Source: Liolophura sinensis (taxonomy: Eukaryota > Mollusca > Polyplacophora > Chitonida > Chitonidae). From it: DNA of 64,000 bases. The position numbers and the translations under genes are program-made. The notes under the pieces were generated by a model, which saw only the letters and a list, made by a program, of their open reading frames with translations, was not told the origin of the DNA and did no database searches. Below are positions 25,095 through 37,367 of the stretch, piece after piece (within the stretch, counting starts at the first letter, position 1; each line of letters opens with the position of its first letter). The DNA lies in the NCBI RefSeq assembly GCF_032854445.1, contig NC_088296.1, forward strand, positions 22,683,853 to 22,747,852. Reading direction: 5' to 3'.

Positions 25095-27960
25095 TAAATC
25101 TCTATACACATTGTACCGATCTACATGATATATAATGAATACGTTTCTAATGTGATTTTTGGCTTTAGCATGAGCAAGATGCTCACTTGATGTCATGCAC
25201 AAACACGCAGTCGTCATTCCCATGACTACAATCTGGTCTACTTGTGGATCGCTTGGACTATAACCTGCATGTTCTATTGTACACAATGCCCGTTTACAAC
25301 CGGTAGTTCAAAGAATTCGTTGAAATACAGAAATTAGGTATGGCGAAGTAAGCCAAGCCTTGGACGATAGCGTGTGAACTAATACCTCTGAAAACATCAT
25401 TGGTGAAAAATGTCAGCTGTACTGTTTTAAAATTAAGTGGATGTATTTTTCTGCAACCTTTTTTGCATTACGATGTATATGTCTCACCTGCAACGTTTAC
25501 TAGTCACTACTGTCATAATAGGTCAACTTACCTTTTGAATACCCTGCGCTGCCCTTTCAGCAGGGATTTTAACTGGTCCGATTGCTCTTCTTGGATGCTC
25601 ACCCATGGGAGACAACTTTGAACAATTGTACCATGACAGTCAGTTAACGGTTATCTCCCATATGGACGGTGGGTTTCGCTTTGTTTACTGGGGAAATTGT
25701 AAAACTTCCGCCCGCCTGTAACAAAACTATTCAAAGCTGTAAATTACGTCAGAATTATCGATGCACATGTACACCATCTGGGTAGTTCGTTTTTCCCATT
25801 ATAGGCCTATATTTGAATACGCACATAATATTTTAGATTTAACAGTGTTTTCCAAAGGGAGGATCTACATTTGCTAGATACAATAGCGAGCTTTTTCACG
25901 TGTGACATGAGGTATATGTGTGTATGTGGATAGGAAGAGGTTACCAGCAAACATCATACAACATCAACAAAAGCCACCGTACACCGCTCATTGTCACCAA
26001 GGCCTCGGGAACATCGACGTAGCATACGTTAAAAAAGGTGCTGATAAAGGCAATAAATGCTCAAGGGTGTTTTCAAATATATGATCTTCTCAACATCCAA
26101 ATAATCTGGCGATTGTCATTTTCAAGTTAGTTCTCTGTGTTTTGTTTTTATTTATTAAGCTGTGATCTCTAGCTCAGTTTGGAAACTGATTATCCCACTG
26201 AATTGTATATAATTACTTTTTAGTTTCTTAGGCCCCAGAGTAAAGCGTTTGGCCCTATTAGCCAGCGACTCCTCCTAACAGCCTATTGTTCGTCAAGTTA
26301 GTTTTACACATAATTGTACACATTTTGTGCGTATAGTTTGCTGCACAAAGTGAGACAGTGCCAAACAAAAGTTTTGTAATGTTATCACTTTTATTATTTT
26401 CTGTGTACTTACTCGATATAAGCAAATTTGGCGTTGGTTGTAATATTGTTGGTCTTTCTTTCCTATTCTGAATTGTCTCAAGATATTGTTTACAAATTAA
26501 AAATGAAAAAGAAAAAAACAACCCCCCCCCCCCCAAAAAAAAAAGAAGACAGAAAAGGGAAACAATACTGCATAAAACAACTCATACAGGTGATTAATGG
26601 AACCCCCACATGCAGGTCTAACGGCGTGTATTGTATACAAGGACTGATGTCTTTCAGCTCACAAATGACGGATTAAAATAACACAGGATGGAAAGAATCG
26701 TGATACTGTGAGTCGTTGTTGTAAAGTTATTGTGAATGAACTATGTAGGAGGGTGAACGCGGTGCAAAGTTTACCAATTTCCTTGACAGAGATCGGGTTT
26801 CAAGTATAAGGAGCCACTTGCGGACGATCGGTGACTCCATGTATTGTTGACGTAGTTCCTATTCCGACGGAAATGCGAGGCTCGGTAATCGACAACCTGC
26901 ATCTGTGAAAGGCCTACGTCGAACAATGGGAATTTTTCCTGAGTATTTTCTCATTTGATTACGTCACTTCTCACTTGTTTGTTCTTGCTTGAATCCTGTC
27001 CTTTATCATGTCATTTTGTTCTTCTGATTATTAGGCTATTATTTTTCAGGCTATGATAGAGACATTATTATTAGTATATCCTTACATCTATTTGTAAAGA
27101 TATCGCATTTAATCCTGGCAACGGATCGATGGTACATGTACATGCATGCCAAAAAAGTTATCTCCCTTTTCACGGGCGACTTGCTTGAGCTTTGATGCGT
27201 CCGTGTACTCTCGGATGCTTCCTCTTTTAACATAATCCAGATGTGGCGAGGAATGTGTTCACTGTGCATTTCGTCATTCCAAATGCAATGATTACAAGGT
27301 TTGGTGTGTGAGGAGCAAATTTATCTCAGTTTTCAAGTAACTGGACTTGGCTATAGAGTTCAGATACGATTAACAATGGCAATCAGGGGCAGATAAGCAG
27401 AAGTAAGGAGTAGCCGATCTCACATTTATATCTGTAGAGAACGTGTCACAATGTATCCTGACAGCAGGCCTATTTGCTGATCGTGATATGCAGACTACAG
27501 GTTATATCCCATAATTCCTCAGTATCGCCGTATGTAATTTTAGTAACGTTCTCTCTGGCAAACTTCTCTCTATTTATGTAGATATCACATCGGCAACTGC
27601 TCATTTCAAATTGAACCTTGTTCGCATTGTTCAGACGATATTTGCGGAATTTTTAACAAAGAAGTGGACATCAGACCTATATGGTGCTGCGCACTTTATC
27701 TTTGTTCCAGTCATCTTAGCAAAGAGCCACTGGCTCTCCTTGTTTAGAGAAATTTAGCGATTTTAGAAATCTAACACTTTAGAAAATATTTACAAAACAT
27801 TATAATTAAATTACCATCTTATTGTTCATTTAATGCTTTAAGCACTGTGTCCCGAATGTTAAAATCTTGTAATTAAATATTACGACTTGCAAACCGCCAT
27901 TACTGTAGTAATCATTAGCGGTGTTTTAATGCTGTAGGTTAACAAAGCTATGGATTTTGA
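25095..27960. other. No gene seen
   Basis: A poly-C/poly-A junction at 26521-26545 is the only structured sequence I notice. Confidence 0.5.
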
Positions 27961-27967
27961 CAAGATT

Positions 27968-28032
27968 TAGCCAGCATTATGGTGGAAGGAAACCGGGCAG
28001 TGCCCGGGGGAAACCCATGACTATCCGCAGTT
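27968..28032 (-). mobile_element. SINE-A core fragment
   Basis: Only agccagcattatggtgg to gaaacccatgactatccgc remains; about 100 bp away from the MITE at 28130. Confidence 0.65.
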
Positions 28033-28129
28033 AGCTATCTTGTTATCACAGGACATTGGTGACAATGAGAGACGGACAAGACTTGCGTTGTTGCTGGCAC
28101 AGTCCAACATTCGTTGAACACCATTTGTA

Positions 28130-28444
28130 GACTCCAAAAATTAATCTGTTAATGTAAAATCTGTTTAAGTGAGGCAACAATGTATTCTGTCATTATAATA
28201 CAATATTGTGTCATATTCAACATAAAAAACTTGTTCGTCTAAAAGAATCATTATGTTGAAGTAATAGAATATATGTGTTGTGCTTAACAGAATAATCTGA
28301 TGCAATAACAGAATAATCTGATACAATAACAGAATAATCTGATGCAATAACAGAATAATCTGATGCAATAACAGAATACATTCTAGTATCTCTCTGATTA
28401 AAAAAAACTTTCTGTTAAATGAAGCAGACTACTATTTTTGAGAG
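28130..28444. mobile_element. MITE copy 2, with internal 21-bp array
   Basis: Bounded by TA at 28128-28129 and 28445-28446. The left end is gactccaaaaattaatctg and the right end is ctatttttgagag. It shares aacagaatacattctag with copy 1. It is longer than the other copies because of the internal tandem array. Confidence 0.7.
28286..28369. repeat. 21-bp tandem repeat x4 inside MITE copy 2
   Basis: Four units of aacagaataatctgatgcaa + t, with one substitution in unit 2. The first bases of a fifth unit merge into the MITE's own inverted repeat, which suggests slippage seeded by the element. Confidence 0.85.
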
Positions 28445-28449
28445 TATGG

Positions 28450-29985
28450 CTGCTCGTCAAATGCGGTGAAGTCAATAGCTGTCCAAAGTTCGATCATCCA
28501 TCTCGGACATCACTCCCGTTCCCTAAACATAAATCTGACCGCCCTCGAATCATTGAAAAAAAAGATATGACGATGAACAACAATTATATAAAAAAAGTCT
28601 GTCAAACATTATGAGAAATGTCGACTGCTTTTTATCGCTTTTGCTACTTGTGTTACATTGAAGTTAAGTTGTTTTTTTTTTTTTTTGGTTATTGGGGGTT
28701 GACGGTGAGTTTAGGTATGGGCCCTGGTTTTACCCAGATGTAGAACGGACAAGTTGTGGTTGACGACTAGCGTCTGCAGGGATGCTTTTACACCATATTT
28801 TGATCTGCACTCTCCCTATATACTCTTCCAGGAACAGACGCTTTGTGTATTTGGAAGTGCCTTGCAATTTCCTACTGCATATTAATCTTCTGTTTGTCAA
28901 TGGGAATAGTTGTCTACAATTGGCATGCCAACTCCATAGAGATGCCCACAGAATCTTAAATTAAAATCTTACGCAAATAATTCGCCAAGTGTTTCACGTT
29001 TGCCGGACTTACCTAATACCCCAAAGTCTGAGCAGAAAGGAAATTACAACCATATCGAGATAATACACTCTTTTCTGCATAGCCTGTTACGAGGCCTAGT
29101 GAAAGGCATACCCAAAATTCAACTGAGTAACAAGATTATCTTTATCAATAGGCGGCGCTACACTGCGCGCGGGGATTTGCATATTTCACCGTTATTCACG
29201 TCGATTGGCATGTTATAACGCCGTCCTGGGATGTGAGATTTCGTAACTTCCGCTGTTACGTGGAGTTGTGTCAGTGAGTCCAGTCACGTGTATATGGCGA
29301 TCCTCCTCCACGAGTTATCAAAGATAATTTGACCGCAGATTATGCCATTCTCGTCCAGCTCGTGATTTGGTATACGCCTTGTAAAGATGAAATAAAGACG
29401 TTATATTAAAAATATAAATATGTTATATGAAAAAAATAACAGTAAACGAGGTATACAGAACAAATACTTCGGTGAAGCATCGTCTAGTAAACACAAATGA
29501 GTTAATAGGAACTGGTCATGCTCTATTCATGACACTTTTGCAACAATGAAATATTTATGGACTATTTTATGAAGGTGTATACAGAAGGCGGCATTGGTAA
29601 CAAAGCCATAAGGGTGCATGTTTAGCCTAGAAACACAATTTCCTGCGTGGAACATACCATAGCATCGGTAATCTAGGTAAAGGGTACGTAAAAACAAAAA
29701 ACGAATAATAGACATAAACAAATGCTGTGACATTCAGCTTCCCAACATGACATGTATTGCACTTCTGAAGATGTACAGCTGAATATCGGATAGATTTTAA
29801 ATGATTTGTGAAATATCTGCTACATTACTCTATCATAGATAAATGTTTGATAAACCGAGTTTATGTTTCATTTAATGGTGTCCACACATCCACCTAGAGG
29901 TCTTCATTTTCCCTCGACATTTTACACAGCAAAAGGTATCGCAAAGCATATTCCCGCGTGCCTTGAATAAATCATTGCCCATTTA
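28450..29985. other. No recognisable feature
   Basis: Open frames are short and show no family resemblance. Confidence 0.5.
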
Positions 29986-29990
29986 CTCAT

Positions 29991-30040
29991 GTGTTTAACG
30001 CCGTAATCTAGAATCCTTCACCTATGTGATAGGGGTCAGC
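29991..30040 (-). mobile_element. SINE-A 3' relic, very decayed
   Basis: tgtttaacgccgtaatctag, ccttcacctatgtgat and ggtcagc correspond in order to the 3' core. Confidence 0.35.
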
Positions 30041-30104
30041 CTCGAGGATGTATAGAGACAACAACTATTTTTAATATATTCAGGTCCAATCCAACACGTA
30101 ACTG

Positions 30105-30198
30105 ATTTATTTATTTTTTTTTTTGACTGGTGTTTTACGCCATACTCAAAAATAGTTGACTTATACGACGGCGGCCAGCATTATGGTGGGAGGAAACA
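30105..30198 (-). mobile_element. SINE-A 3' fragment next to a full copy
   Basis: Tail and core up to ggtgggaggaaaca, where it stops at the target-site duplication of the following + strand SINE. The two lie tail-out on opposite strands. Confidence 0.7.
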
Positions 30199-30206
30199 GA
30201 TTGTGG

Positions 30207-30481
30207 GAGGGGCCTAACTGACTGAGCAGTCAGTTAGCGCGCTAGCGCGGCGTAATGACCCAGGAGTCTCTCACCAATGCGGTCGCTGTGAGTTCAGGTC
30301 CAGCTCATGCTGGCTTCCTCTTCGGCCGTACGTGGGAAGGTCCGTCAGTAGCCTGCGGATAGTCGTGGGTTTCCCCGGGCTCTGCCCGGTTTCCACTTAC
30401 CATAATGCTGACCACCGTCGTATAAGTGAAATATTCTTGGGTACGGCGTAAAACACCAATCAAATTATTAAATAAATAAAT
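30207..30481 (+). mobile_element. SINE-A copy, full length with perfect 9-bp TSD
   Basis: Starts gaggggcc, with cagttagcgcgctagcgc (box A region), box B gtgagttcaggtcc, core with gggctctgcccgg, and the tail acaccaatcaaattattaa. It is flanked by agattgtgg at 30198-30206 and 30482-30490. This is direct evidence of target-primed insertion and defines the element's true ends. Confidence 0.9.
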
Positions 30482-30680
30482 AGATTGTGGAATTTCAGCC
30501 TTGGAACATGGAAAGCAGCAGCTTACACTCTATTAGTTGTGCAGTAAAATTTTTACAAAAGTGTGTTTCTTGCAATCTACTATGATACGGTTTCTGCTGT
30601 TTACATTAATATGACCTTTACTAAGCTCCAAATGGAAATATTAGAAAGTCATTTCCACCACATCGTCGTTTATTCGAGGC

Positions 30681-30758
30681 AAGGTCTGCCAGCCTTCTGA
30701 CCGGTTTCCTTCCTTCGTATCAGTGAAATACTCTTGAGTACACGTAAAACACCAATCA
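30681..30758 (+). mobile_element. SINE-A 3' end, seeding a microsatellite
   Basis: ggcaaggtctgccagcc, tttccttcc, cagtgaaatactcttgag and gtaaaacaccaatcaaa, then a long AAAT run. It is 5'-truncated and internally shortened. Confidence 0.7.
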
Positions 30759-30760
30759 AA

Positions 30761-30815
<55 letters not shown>

Positions 30816-30818
30816 ATC
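30759..30818 (+). repeat. (TAAA)n microsatellite from a SINE tail
   Basis: About fifteen uninterrupted units of taaa continue the SINE-A tail. Such expansion of a SINE tail is common and is likely length-polymorphic. Confidence 0.85.
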
Positions 30819-30829
30819 ATTGTTCATTC

Positions 30830-32265
30830 ATATCTGAGACACGATTTTGGAAGGATTAACCTGACATAAATTTTTTCGTATTATAGCCCCTGGGAAAAAG
30901 GGGGCTTATTCCATGCTGAATCTAATACAGTGCTTGATTCTTAATTCGCTTTTGGTTTATTTTTTGTGGTGTGTAATGTGGTACTGCAGAGATTGTCCCT
31001 TACAGGACAGCCCTTAGTTGTGTCATACATGGAGAAAGCAGTCCTTAGCCAGGTATATGCAAAACTCATGATTTCAAGTTGCAACCAAACCATCATCAGA
31101 GGGTTTCGAGCCTGTGATTTGTCGTGGCAGTCAGAACAACGTGTTCTCTTTATAAGCTCCAGCGCCAAGATTATGCTTTTAAAAAACAAAAAAACCCAAA
31201 GAACTATTGTCTTCCTTAAGGACAATTCTATGGACAATGAAATTAACATACGCTAAATATGCGCTAGTCGGTGCACGCGGCTTGTTATGCGGATATGCAC
31301 AACACTTCCGCCATTTCGCGCGTATCCAGACAAGTGTGGGTAGCTGTGATGGCCTTAGATTGTAGGATCACCCATTACACTGGCATTTGGCGCTAATCCG
31401 TCCGTGTTTTCATATTAAACAACCGTAGTTAACTCTGGTTCACGGGGAACAACAAGCCGTTTCCTGGTTTGGGCTCATGGCCTGCACTGTGAACAAATAC
31501 CTCGGGAGCAAGTATGGGGAAGAGCAGGCGGAAACGTTTCATACATTTCCTAGGAATTATAAAAATTGAACACGCTGAAATATACTTAATTGTTCGTGGC
31601 AACTGACAGAAAAGGTTCGGAAGGGAAGGCTTTGTTCCGTCAACGGGGAAACACAGAACACTGATGTCTCGAAAGAGAGACGACATCGAACTAGGCGGTC
31701 CAGTGCAATGTTTTCCTTGAAGCGCGTGGCGTGTACTTTGGTCTTAAGCCAATCACATTCCGGCCCGTTTACAGCTTCGAAACACGTCGGCTTCCAAATC
31801 TGCACAGTATGCTCTTTGTTGCTATCTGTTTTTTCTCATATGTCAGAAACTCGGGGTGTGAAGTTGTCAAGAAGATATAGATCTTGTCACCTTTCGATAC
31901 ATAAAAACAAAGCCTGAGGCAATGAAGTGTGTTATTTTAAAATAACTCTAAGAATGAATGTGTTATTCTTCAAAGTGAGTATTTCCTGAATCCAGTCAAA
32001 GGAATTTCGAATCAATTTGTCAAGACACACAGATATATCTTCCACTGTACCATGTCTGTTACCTGGGTCCATAAAAATGCAACAGTTAGGCGAGACTATT
32101 TAAATATTGTAATATATCAGTGATTTAGAAGAAGTTTAACGTACATAAAGAATATTGTCTTAATAGTACCAAGTTTCTATTAATTAGGATCTGGAAAACA
32201 GACGTTCGTATAGTAGTTGTTAACCATACCGTTTTGTTAAACTGTATGTATATAGGGTACTCATG
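30830..32265. other. No recognised gene
   Basis: Overlapping ORFs of about 100 codons on both strands (30941-31256) have no recognisable similarity or splice context. Confidence 0.4.
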
Positions 32266-32269
32266 ACCC

Positions 32270-32960
32270 CATAGATAGCTTAGATTTGAAATCTTTTCTG
32301 CTATGAGGACCCAGTTGTTAGCTTCGATTTGGTTTCAATCTATTGTGAGAGCTGACGTCTATTGTGAGGGCCCAGTTTGTTGGCTTCGATTTGATACCAG
32401 TCCATTGTGAGGGCCCCTTTGTTGGCTTCGCTTTGATACTACTCTATTGTGAGAGCCTCTATTGTTAACTTCCTTTTGGTATCAGTTATTGCGAGAACCC
32501 GTAGTCCATTATAAGCACTTATAACCATACGGCCTCTTGTCAACTTACCTAACAACCAGGGTTTTATTTTAACTGTTCATGCAAATGCTTAAAAAGTAAA
32601 AAAAATTACACGCCCCCTGATACCATGGCTTAAGCAGAATTAGATAAAAAATATGCAATAATGTTATATTTGATGTCACTGGTCAACATTGTTTGCTAAT
32701 ATTTGCTACCAGTCTTTTTGCTTAGATTTGGTACCAATCTATTTTGAAGACTACGTGGTATGCTTATAGATTTGGTGTAAGTGTATTTATGAGGGCCTCA
32801 ATGTTAGCTTTTTGGACTTCGTGATTTGTTTAGTATTGGTAAAGGTCTAGTGTGAAAACGTCCCTCTTTATTTAGATTTGATTCTAGTATACTCGTGTTT
32901 GAGGGCCTCATTGTTTGCTCAAGTGCAAGTCTATTTGGAGGACCCATTTGCTCGCATTTT
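32270..32960. repeat. Decayed 42-43-bp tandem array, interrupted
   Basis: Units of gagggcccagtttgttggct, tcgatttgataccagtccat run from 32270 to 32510. Similar but more decayed units run from 32700 to 32960. Copy a of the ~120-bp repeat and AT-rich sequence lie between. Confidence 0.6.
32540..32625 (-). repeat. Dispersed ~120-bp repeat, copy a
   Basis: agggttttattttaactgtt, catgcaaatgc, aattacacgccccctga on the + strand. It sits between the two halves of a decayed tandem array. Confidence 0.6.
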
Positions 32961-33447
32961 CAACTTAGTACCTGTCAGTTATTACAGCGTTGTTGTTTTA
33001 AAGATTTTAGTAGCAAATGTGCCCCAGAATACATATATGTTTTGACTTCTTCTTACCTTTTGGTCTACAGTATTGCCACGTTGACAGCTTCTATAACAAA
33101 TATGTTTTTTTATACACTAAAAATAATGTTATCTTTTATACACAACAGATCGTTAGGCAAAGGTGAAAAGAAAGTTGTCAGACTGAATGCCTCCAATATG
33201 TTGGTTGCATGGCAATTTGTCTCGGATGAAACATGGAAATTAGGTCGCTCTGGTCATCGTCATAGTGATGATGACGTTGATAATGTTGATCGTAATAATT
33301 AAGTTAACGATATCAACGATATCACTTGTGAGACATTTGTTAAAGCAAATTGGTAAAAATGCCACGAATTGCATAGGGACTCTTAAGGTAATGTAAAGTA
33401 AACATCTACACGTAATGTTAAAATATGAACGAGGTGTTGACCGCCGT

Positions 33448-33530
33448 CTAATTGTTACAGGTGCTCGTCTTTCAATGGCCATGGGACTAGGGGGCGCGGG
33501 TTCAAACCCAGCCTTGGGCACAATATTTTA
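33448..33530 (+). mobile_element. tRNA-like SINE head fragment (third type)
   Basis: taattgttacaggtgctcg resembles box A and the D arm; ctttcaa resembles an anticodon loop; gcgggttcaaacccagcc is an excellent box B/T arm. The acceptor stem does not pair, so I take it as a SINE head and not a tRNA gene. No 3' body was recognised after 33530. Confidence 0.45.
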
Positions 33531-33534
33531 TCTG

Positions 33535-35500
33535 TAAACCAAGAGGTTGGGGGCATTGGTGAATCACTGCATGCGCCTACATGTATTCATGACTTAAACA
33601 TTGTTGAATTGGTTCTTACGTCAGTTCCAGAACCGGTTTATTCATGTTTTGCTATACCGGTTACATTTTTTTTAGTCACTCACCTTACAAAACATACTTC
33701 ACTCAAATACTGTATTACCCAATAGTCACCAAGCAGCCTTTTGGAGGTTCCCTGTATCCCTGAATATTAATTCAGTATATAGTAGCAACATGGTCTGGGG
33801 AGAATGATATTCCATCTGAATCAGCCACAAGGCCGAGTAAGGATGGAAACCGGCGTCGGGTACATGTGAAACCTTGTTGTCGGTAAGTAAAATAAGCTTC
33901 CAGTTGAATAAATAAGAAACGGCGGGCAAACTCTACCCAAAAATGGAGAACAACATGAATATCAAATGCCGTTTTGCTGTCATAAACGTTTTCTCGTGTA
34001 GTATACATTTATCGCAACATTATCACCTGACGCAAAGTCATCCGTTGATTCCGAGCCGAATCAAATAATTGTTGCTGCACCGAAGTGGTCATTTAGATTA
34101 GGACGCTCTGCTGATATTGAATCATGGATTGTGGCAATAGGGGGCTACAAGTAGCTGCCCTACACCGTGAATGCTTGCTCTGGCCTTGTATCGTGACGCC
34201 CAAGACAATGGCGGTTTTGAATGGGCTCGCTGTGACTTTATGCAGGAGTTAGATTGGCTTACTGCAAAACCTGTGAAAACACGTCTGCCACACTTTACCC
34301 GGTGCTGCCGACGTTTTACTGCGTCTTGATTTATCCCGCGAAGTTTGTGATATAAGCTCTCTACGCTGACTTCTTAATCCCTCCACACACAACTGGGAGT
34401 TTTTCCATAAAAATATCAGCGGAACTAAAAGACTGGCAAGTTTCATCACAAGGCAAGTTCACGAACTTGACATCGGTTCTCCGTGTCCGGAATTTAGAAA
34501 TCTGAATTTTGACCTTCGCTCCAGATTAAATCGGGAATTGACACTTCCCAATGAAAATGTGCCTTTTTATCTGATATGCCGTTATAAACCTGATCATGAA
34601 CAATTCCGAAAATTTCTGGAGTGAAAAACTGTCAAATTTTTAAGAGAGGGCGTCAAAAAAGGCTCTCTTTCCCATCCTTGTAGGACGATTCTATATTCGA
34701 CGAAATCCCCAACATCGTTGCCTGGAAGTCCCCAGATTATCTCCTTCAAGTCAAGTTCAGGACAGATTTGCCGAAAAACAAAAACGATGAAAAAGTTTGG
34801 AGTTTAACTTAACCTTAACTTTTTTGGGGGACATCTTGTTCTTTTTAAGGTGTAAACTGGGCGGAGGTTAATCCGGGGATATCAATGGGATACCGTCAGT
34901 ATTATATATAAGAAACATAAATATTCGGAATAGTTGTCTAGAATCAATTGCTTCGCCCACAAATGGGTGTCAGTTATCGTACAGAGATTACTATGCGTGC
35001 TTATCATAGATGAGAAATGCTCCTGAAGCGTTTGATTTATAAATGAAATATATCAGATAGGCCTATCTCATGAATGAGAGCTACTGTAAAACACACCACA
35101 AAATGAAGCCAACCTTCTCAAAAGCTCTACCAGAAAACTATACTTTTGAAGGATTTATTTTTCACTACGGTAACACATTTATTCATTTGATACTATAAAT
35201 TTTTATGAACTAAAAAAAAAAATACCAAACTACCGAATCTTTGGAAAGTTATTGGCGAACTCTCTATCATATGATATTTTGAAAACATTTAAATGCATTC
35301 GGATATTTTAAGTGGGGTTTTATGCACTACGCTGATAATGTGAAGTGCTGATGACGTCACCGTATTTTTTTGTTCGGACTTAAACATGTATCGTTTTGTC
35401 ACAATAGATCATGTGTATTTGTGAACTTTACATATTGCACAAAAATGTTAATTTTCAGAACGGAACTCACAAAGACAATACTTATGCTATTATTCATAGG
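33535..35500. other. No recognisable feature
   Basis: No coding-like frames or repeats that I can name. Confidence 0.5.
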
Positions 35501-35504
35501 AATT

Positions 35505-35545
35505 CGTGTTTGACGACGTATTCAAGAATTTTTTCTTGGTCAGAG
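35505..35545 (-). mobile_element. Short SINE-A 3' fragment
   Basis: ttcgtgtttgacgacgtatt, caagaattttttcttgg matches the 3' core only. Weak. Confidence 0.3.
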
Positions 35546-35612
35546 AAGTCTGCAGTTTCCGTAGAGCGCCAACTCCTTGTACCAAGTACCCGCTAACCCT
35601 CTTATCGAAAGT

Positions 35613-35696
35613 GGCAAATGGAGGTGTCAAGAGCTGGAATGGCAAATGGAGGTGTCAAGAGCTGGAATGGCAAATGGAGGTGTCAAGAGCTGGAAT
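35613..35696. repeat. Perfect 28-bp triplication
   Basis: Three identical units of ggcaaatggaggtgtcaaga + gctggaat with no substitutions. Identity implies a recent expansion or homogenisation. Confidence 0.95.
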
Positions 35697-35699
35697 TCA

Positions 35700-36910
35700 A
35701 CGTGTTTACGACAAAAGAGGCTGATGTAAGAACAGCGCTTAGCCCTGGCTATGACAACGGGCATAGAAAAGAGTTTACTAGCATGCAAATTAAATCAGCC
35801 GAGGTTTAACTGTTAAGACAGTCTTATCTTTCGCCTTACGAAGGACACTCCATACAGAGTTCATCAAATAGCTTACATATTCAAATGTTAAGCCTCAAGG
35901 GTAAAACCATCCGCGACGTGTTTTATTTCTAAATCCACATGGGCGAAAGAGGGGTAAACACCATGTACAAAAACAAACATTCACACATATGGATGAAAAA
36001 AATGCCACCCAAAAAGCTATCGACCTCAGAGAAATTCATTCAGATGACATATATCTGGAAAAGATTTTCCGTGATCTGGACTTTCAACGATCTGATATGA
36101 TAAAAAAAACTTATCCTGCCCTATTGCCCTTATTCACTGCACTGGATCAAAGTTGTAAATATAAAGAGATCTACTCTATATCAACTTGAAGCAGACATAA
36201 GCCCCCTGATCACAACAGCGACAGGTGCCCGGCCCAGGTATAATGCGCTTTCTGACTTCAAATAAAATTGTTAGGAGAAAGGGTTGTGGCTGAAAGGTGT
36301 TTTTGTTGTGAACACGGTTTGATATCGACGTCTTGAGGCGTATGCATATATAAGTGTATTTATATGTATATTTGGACATGTCCAAACGTAGATCGGTCAC
36401 ATTAAAAAACAAAGAAGTAAAGGGTAGCTTCGCCTACGAAATGCACACTGGATTTCTAAATGGTGAATGAGAAAGGGAGGCTTCTCAAGAAATAGAATAG
36501 TTGTCGAGTATCATTTTCAGTGAATGTAGGCTACATTATGGTATGTTTTTGTCCAAATTGGTGGGGTATCATTTCCAGACCGGTTAATCCTTCCTCAACA
36601 CAAGTTTCCCAAGTTTTCCACACGTTTACCCTTTCCTGTCATATGTTTTACGAACGAAAGCGGGAACTTCACAGAAATTGTACAGTGTATCACCAACATG
36701 AGCTGACTTAAAAGTGTCAGCATTGCATTCCGATAATTCACTACTATAGCATTTTGGTTATAAATTTCCACATGCGCATGTGCTCAGTTTTGAACGTCAC
36801 ACTCATCGAGGTTGAGTCATCCTTGAGATCGCTCTTGCAAACCTAGCTACCGTTACTTTCGGCTTTAAGGCTTGGCAAGTCCCCTGATTTGGGCAATGGG
36901 CTCTTCTAGA
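35700..36910. other. No recognisable feature
   Basis: Short ORFs only (longest about 78 codons). Confidence 0.5.
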
Positions 36911-36914
36911 ACTG

Positions 36915-36985
36915 ACCGGTTATCCCCACCTGAAAACTTCGCTGCCATTGATATAAGTGAAATATTTGTGTGTATGATGTAACTA
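36915..36985 (+). mobile_element. Short SINE-A 3' relic
   Basis: accggttatccccacc, cgctgccattgatataagtg, aaatatttgtgtgtatg follow SINE-A order, strongly decayed. Confidence 0.35.
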
Positions 36986-37149
36986 AGTTAATAATTTACA
37001 CTTGTATTGTGTTGTGGTTCTATTCTTGTAGTTGTTATCTGGATAGAGCAAGCCTTCCTTACTAGAGGAAAACCTGACGGGCTAGAATTACAAAGAGTAG
37101 ACCAGAACACCTCAACGTTATTTCAATGAAACATTTTATCGTTTTAAGT

Positions 37150-37275
37150 CAAACCAACTGGGGGCAACCTGCGCATTGTCTAGGATTTCCTCCGGGTTCT
37201 GTCCGGCTTCCTCCCGCCATGATGCTGGCCGCCTGCGGCCGAGTACGGCGAGTACAGCGTAAAACACAAAGATTT
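37150..37275 (+). mobile_element. SINE-A 3' half
   Basis: gcaacctgcgcattgtc, gggttctgtccggcttcctc, ccatgatgctggccgcc, gagtacagcgtaaaacac. It lies 93 bp before the full SINE-B copy. Confidence 0.65.
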
Positions 37276-37367
37276 TCAGTCAGCCAAACTGGAAAGTAGC
37301 GACCTGTGTGTATGCAAGGTTCAGGAAGCCGTTTGTGGAAGTGTGTGTTAGAGACACTTCCTCGAAA

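Noticed and set aside
30941-31256. ORFs of about 100 codons on both strands
   Set aside because: Neither has splice sites or recognisable motifs.
32895-33302. 135-codon + strand ORF
   Set aside because: Begins in the decayed 42-bp tandem array and ends in a low-complexity His/Asp run.
33240-33521. - strand ORF beginning MPKAGFEPAPPSP
   Set aside because: GFEPAPP is the usual antisense translation of a tRNA box B, so this marks a SINE head, not a gene.
33448-33530. A functional tRNA gene
   Set aside because: Box B is good, but no acceptor stem pairs and the D arm is irregular.
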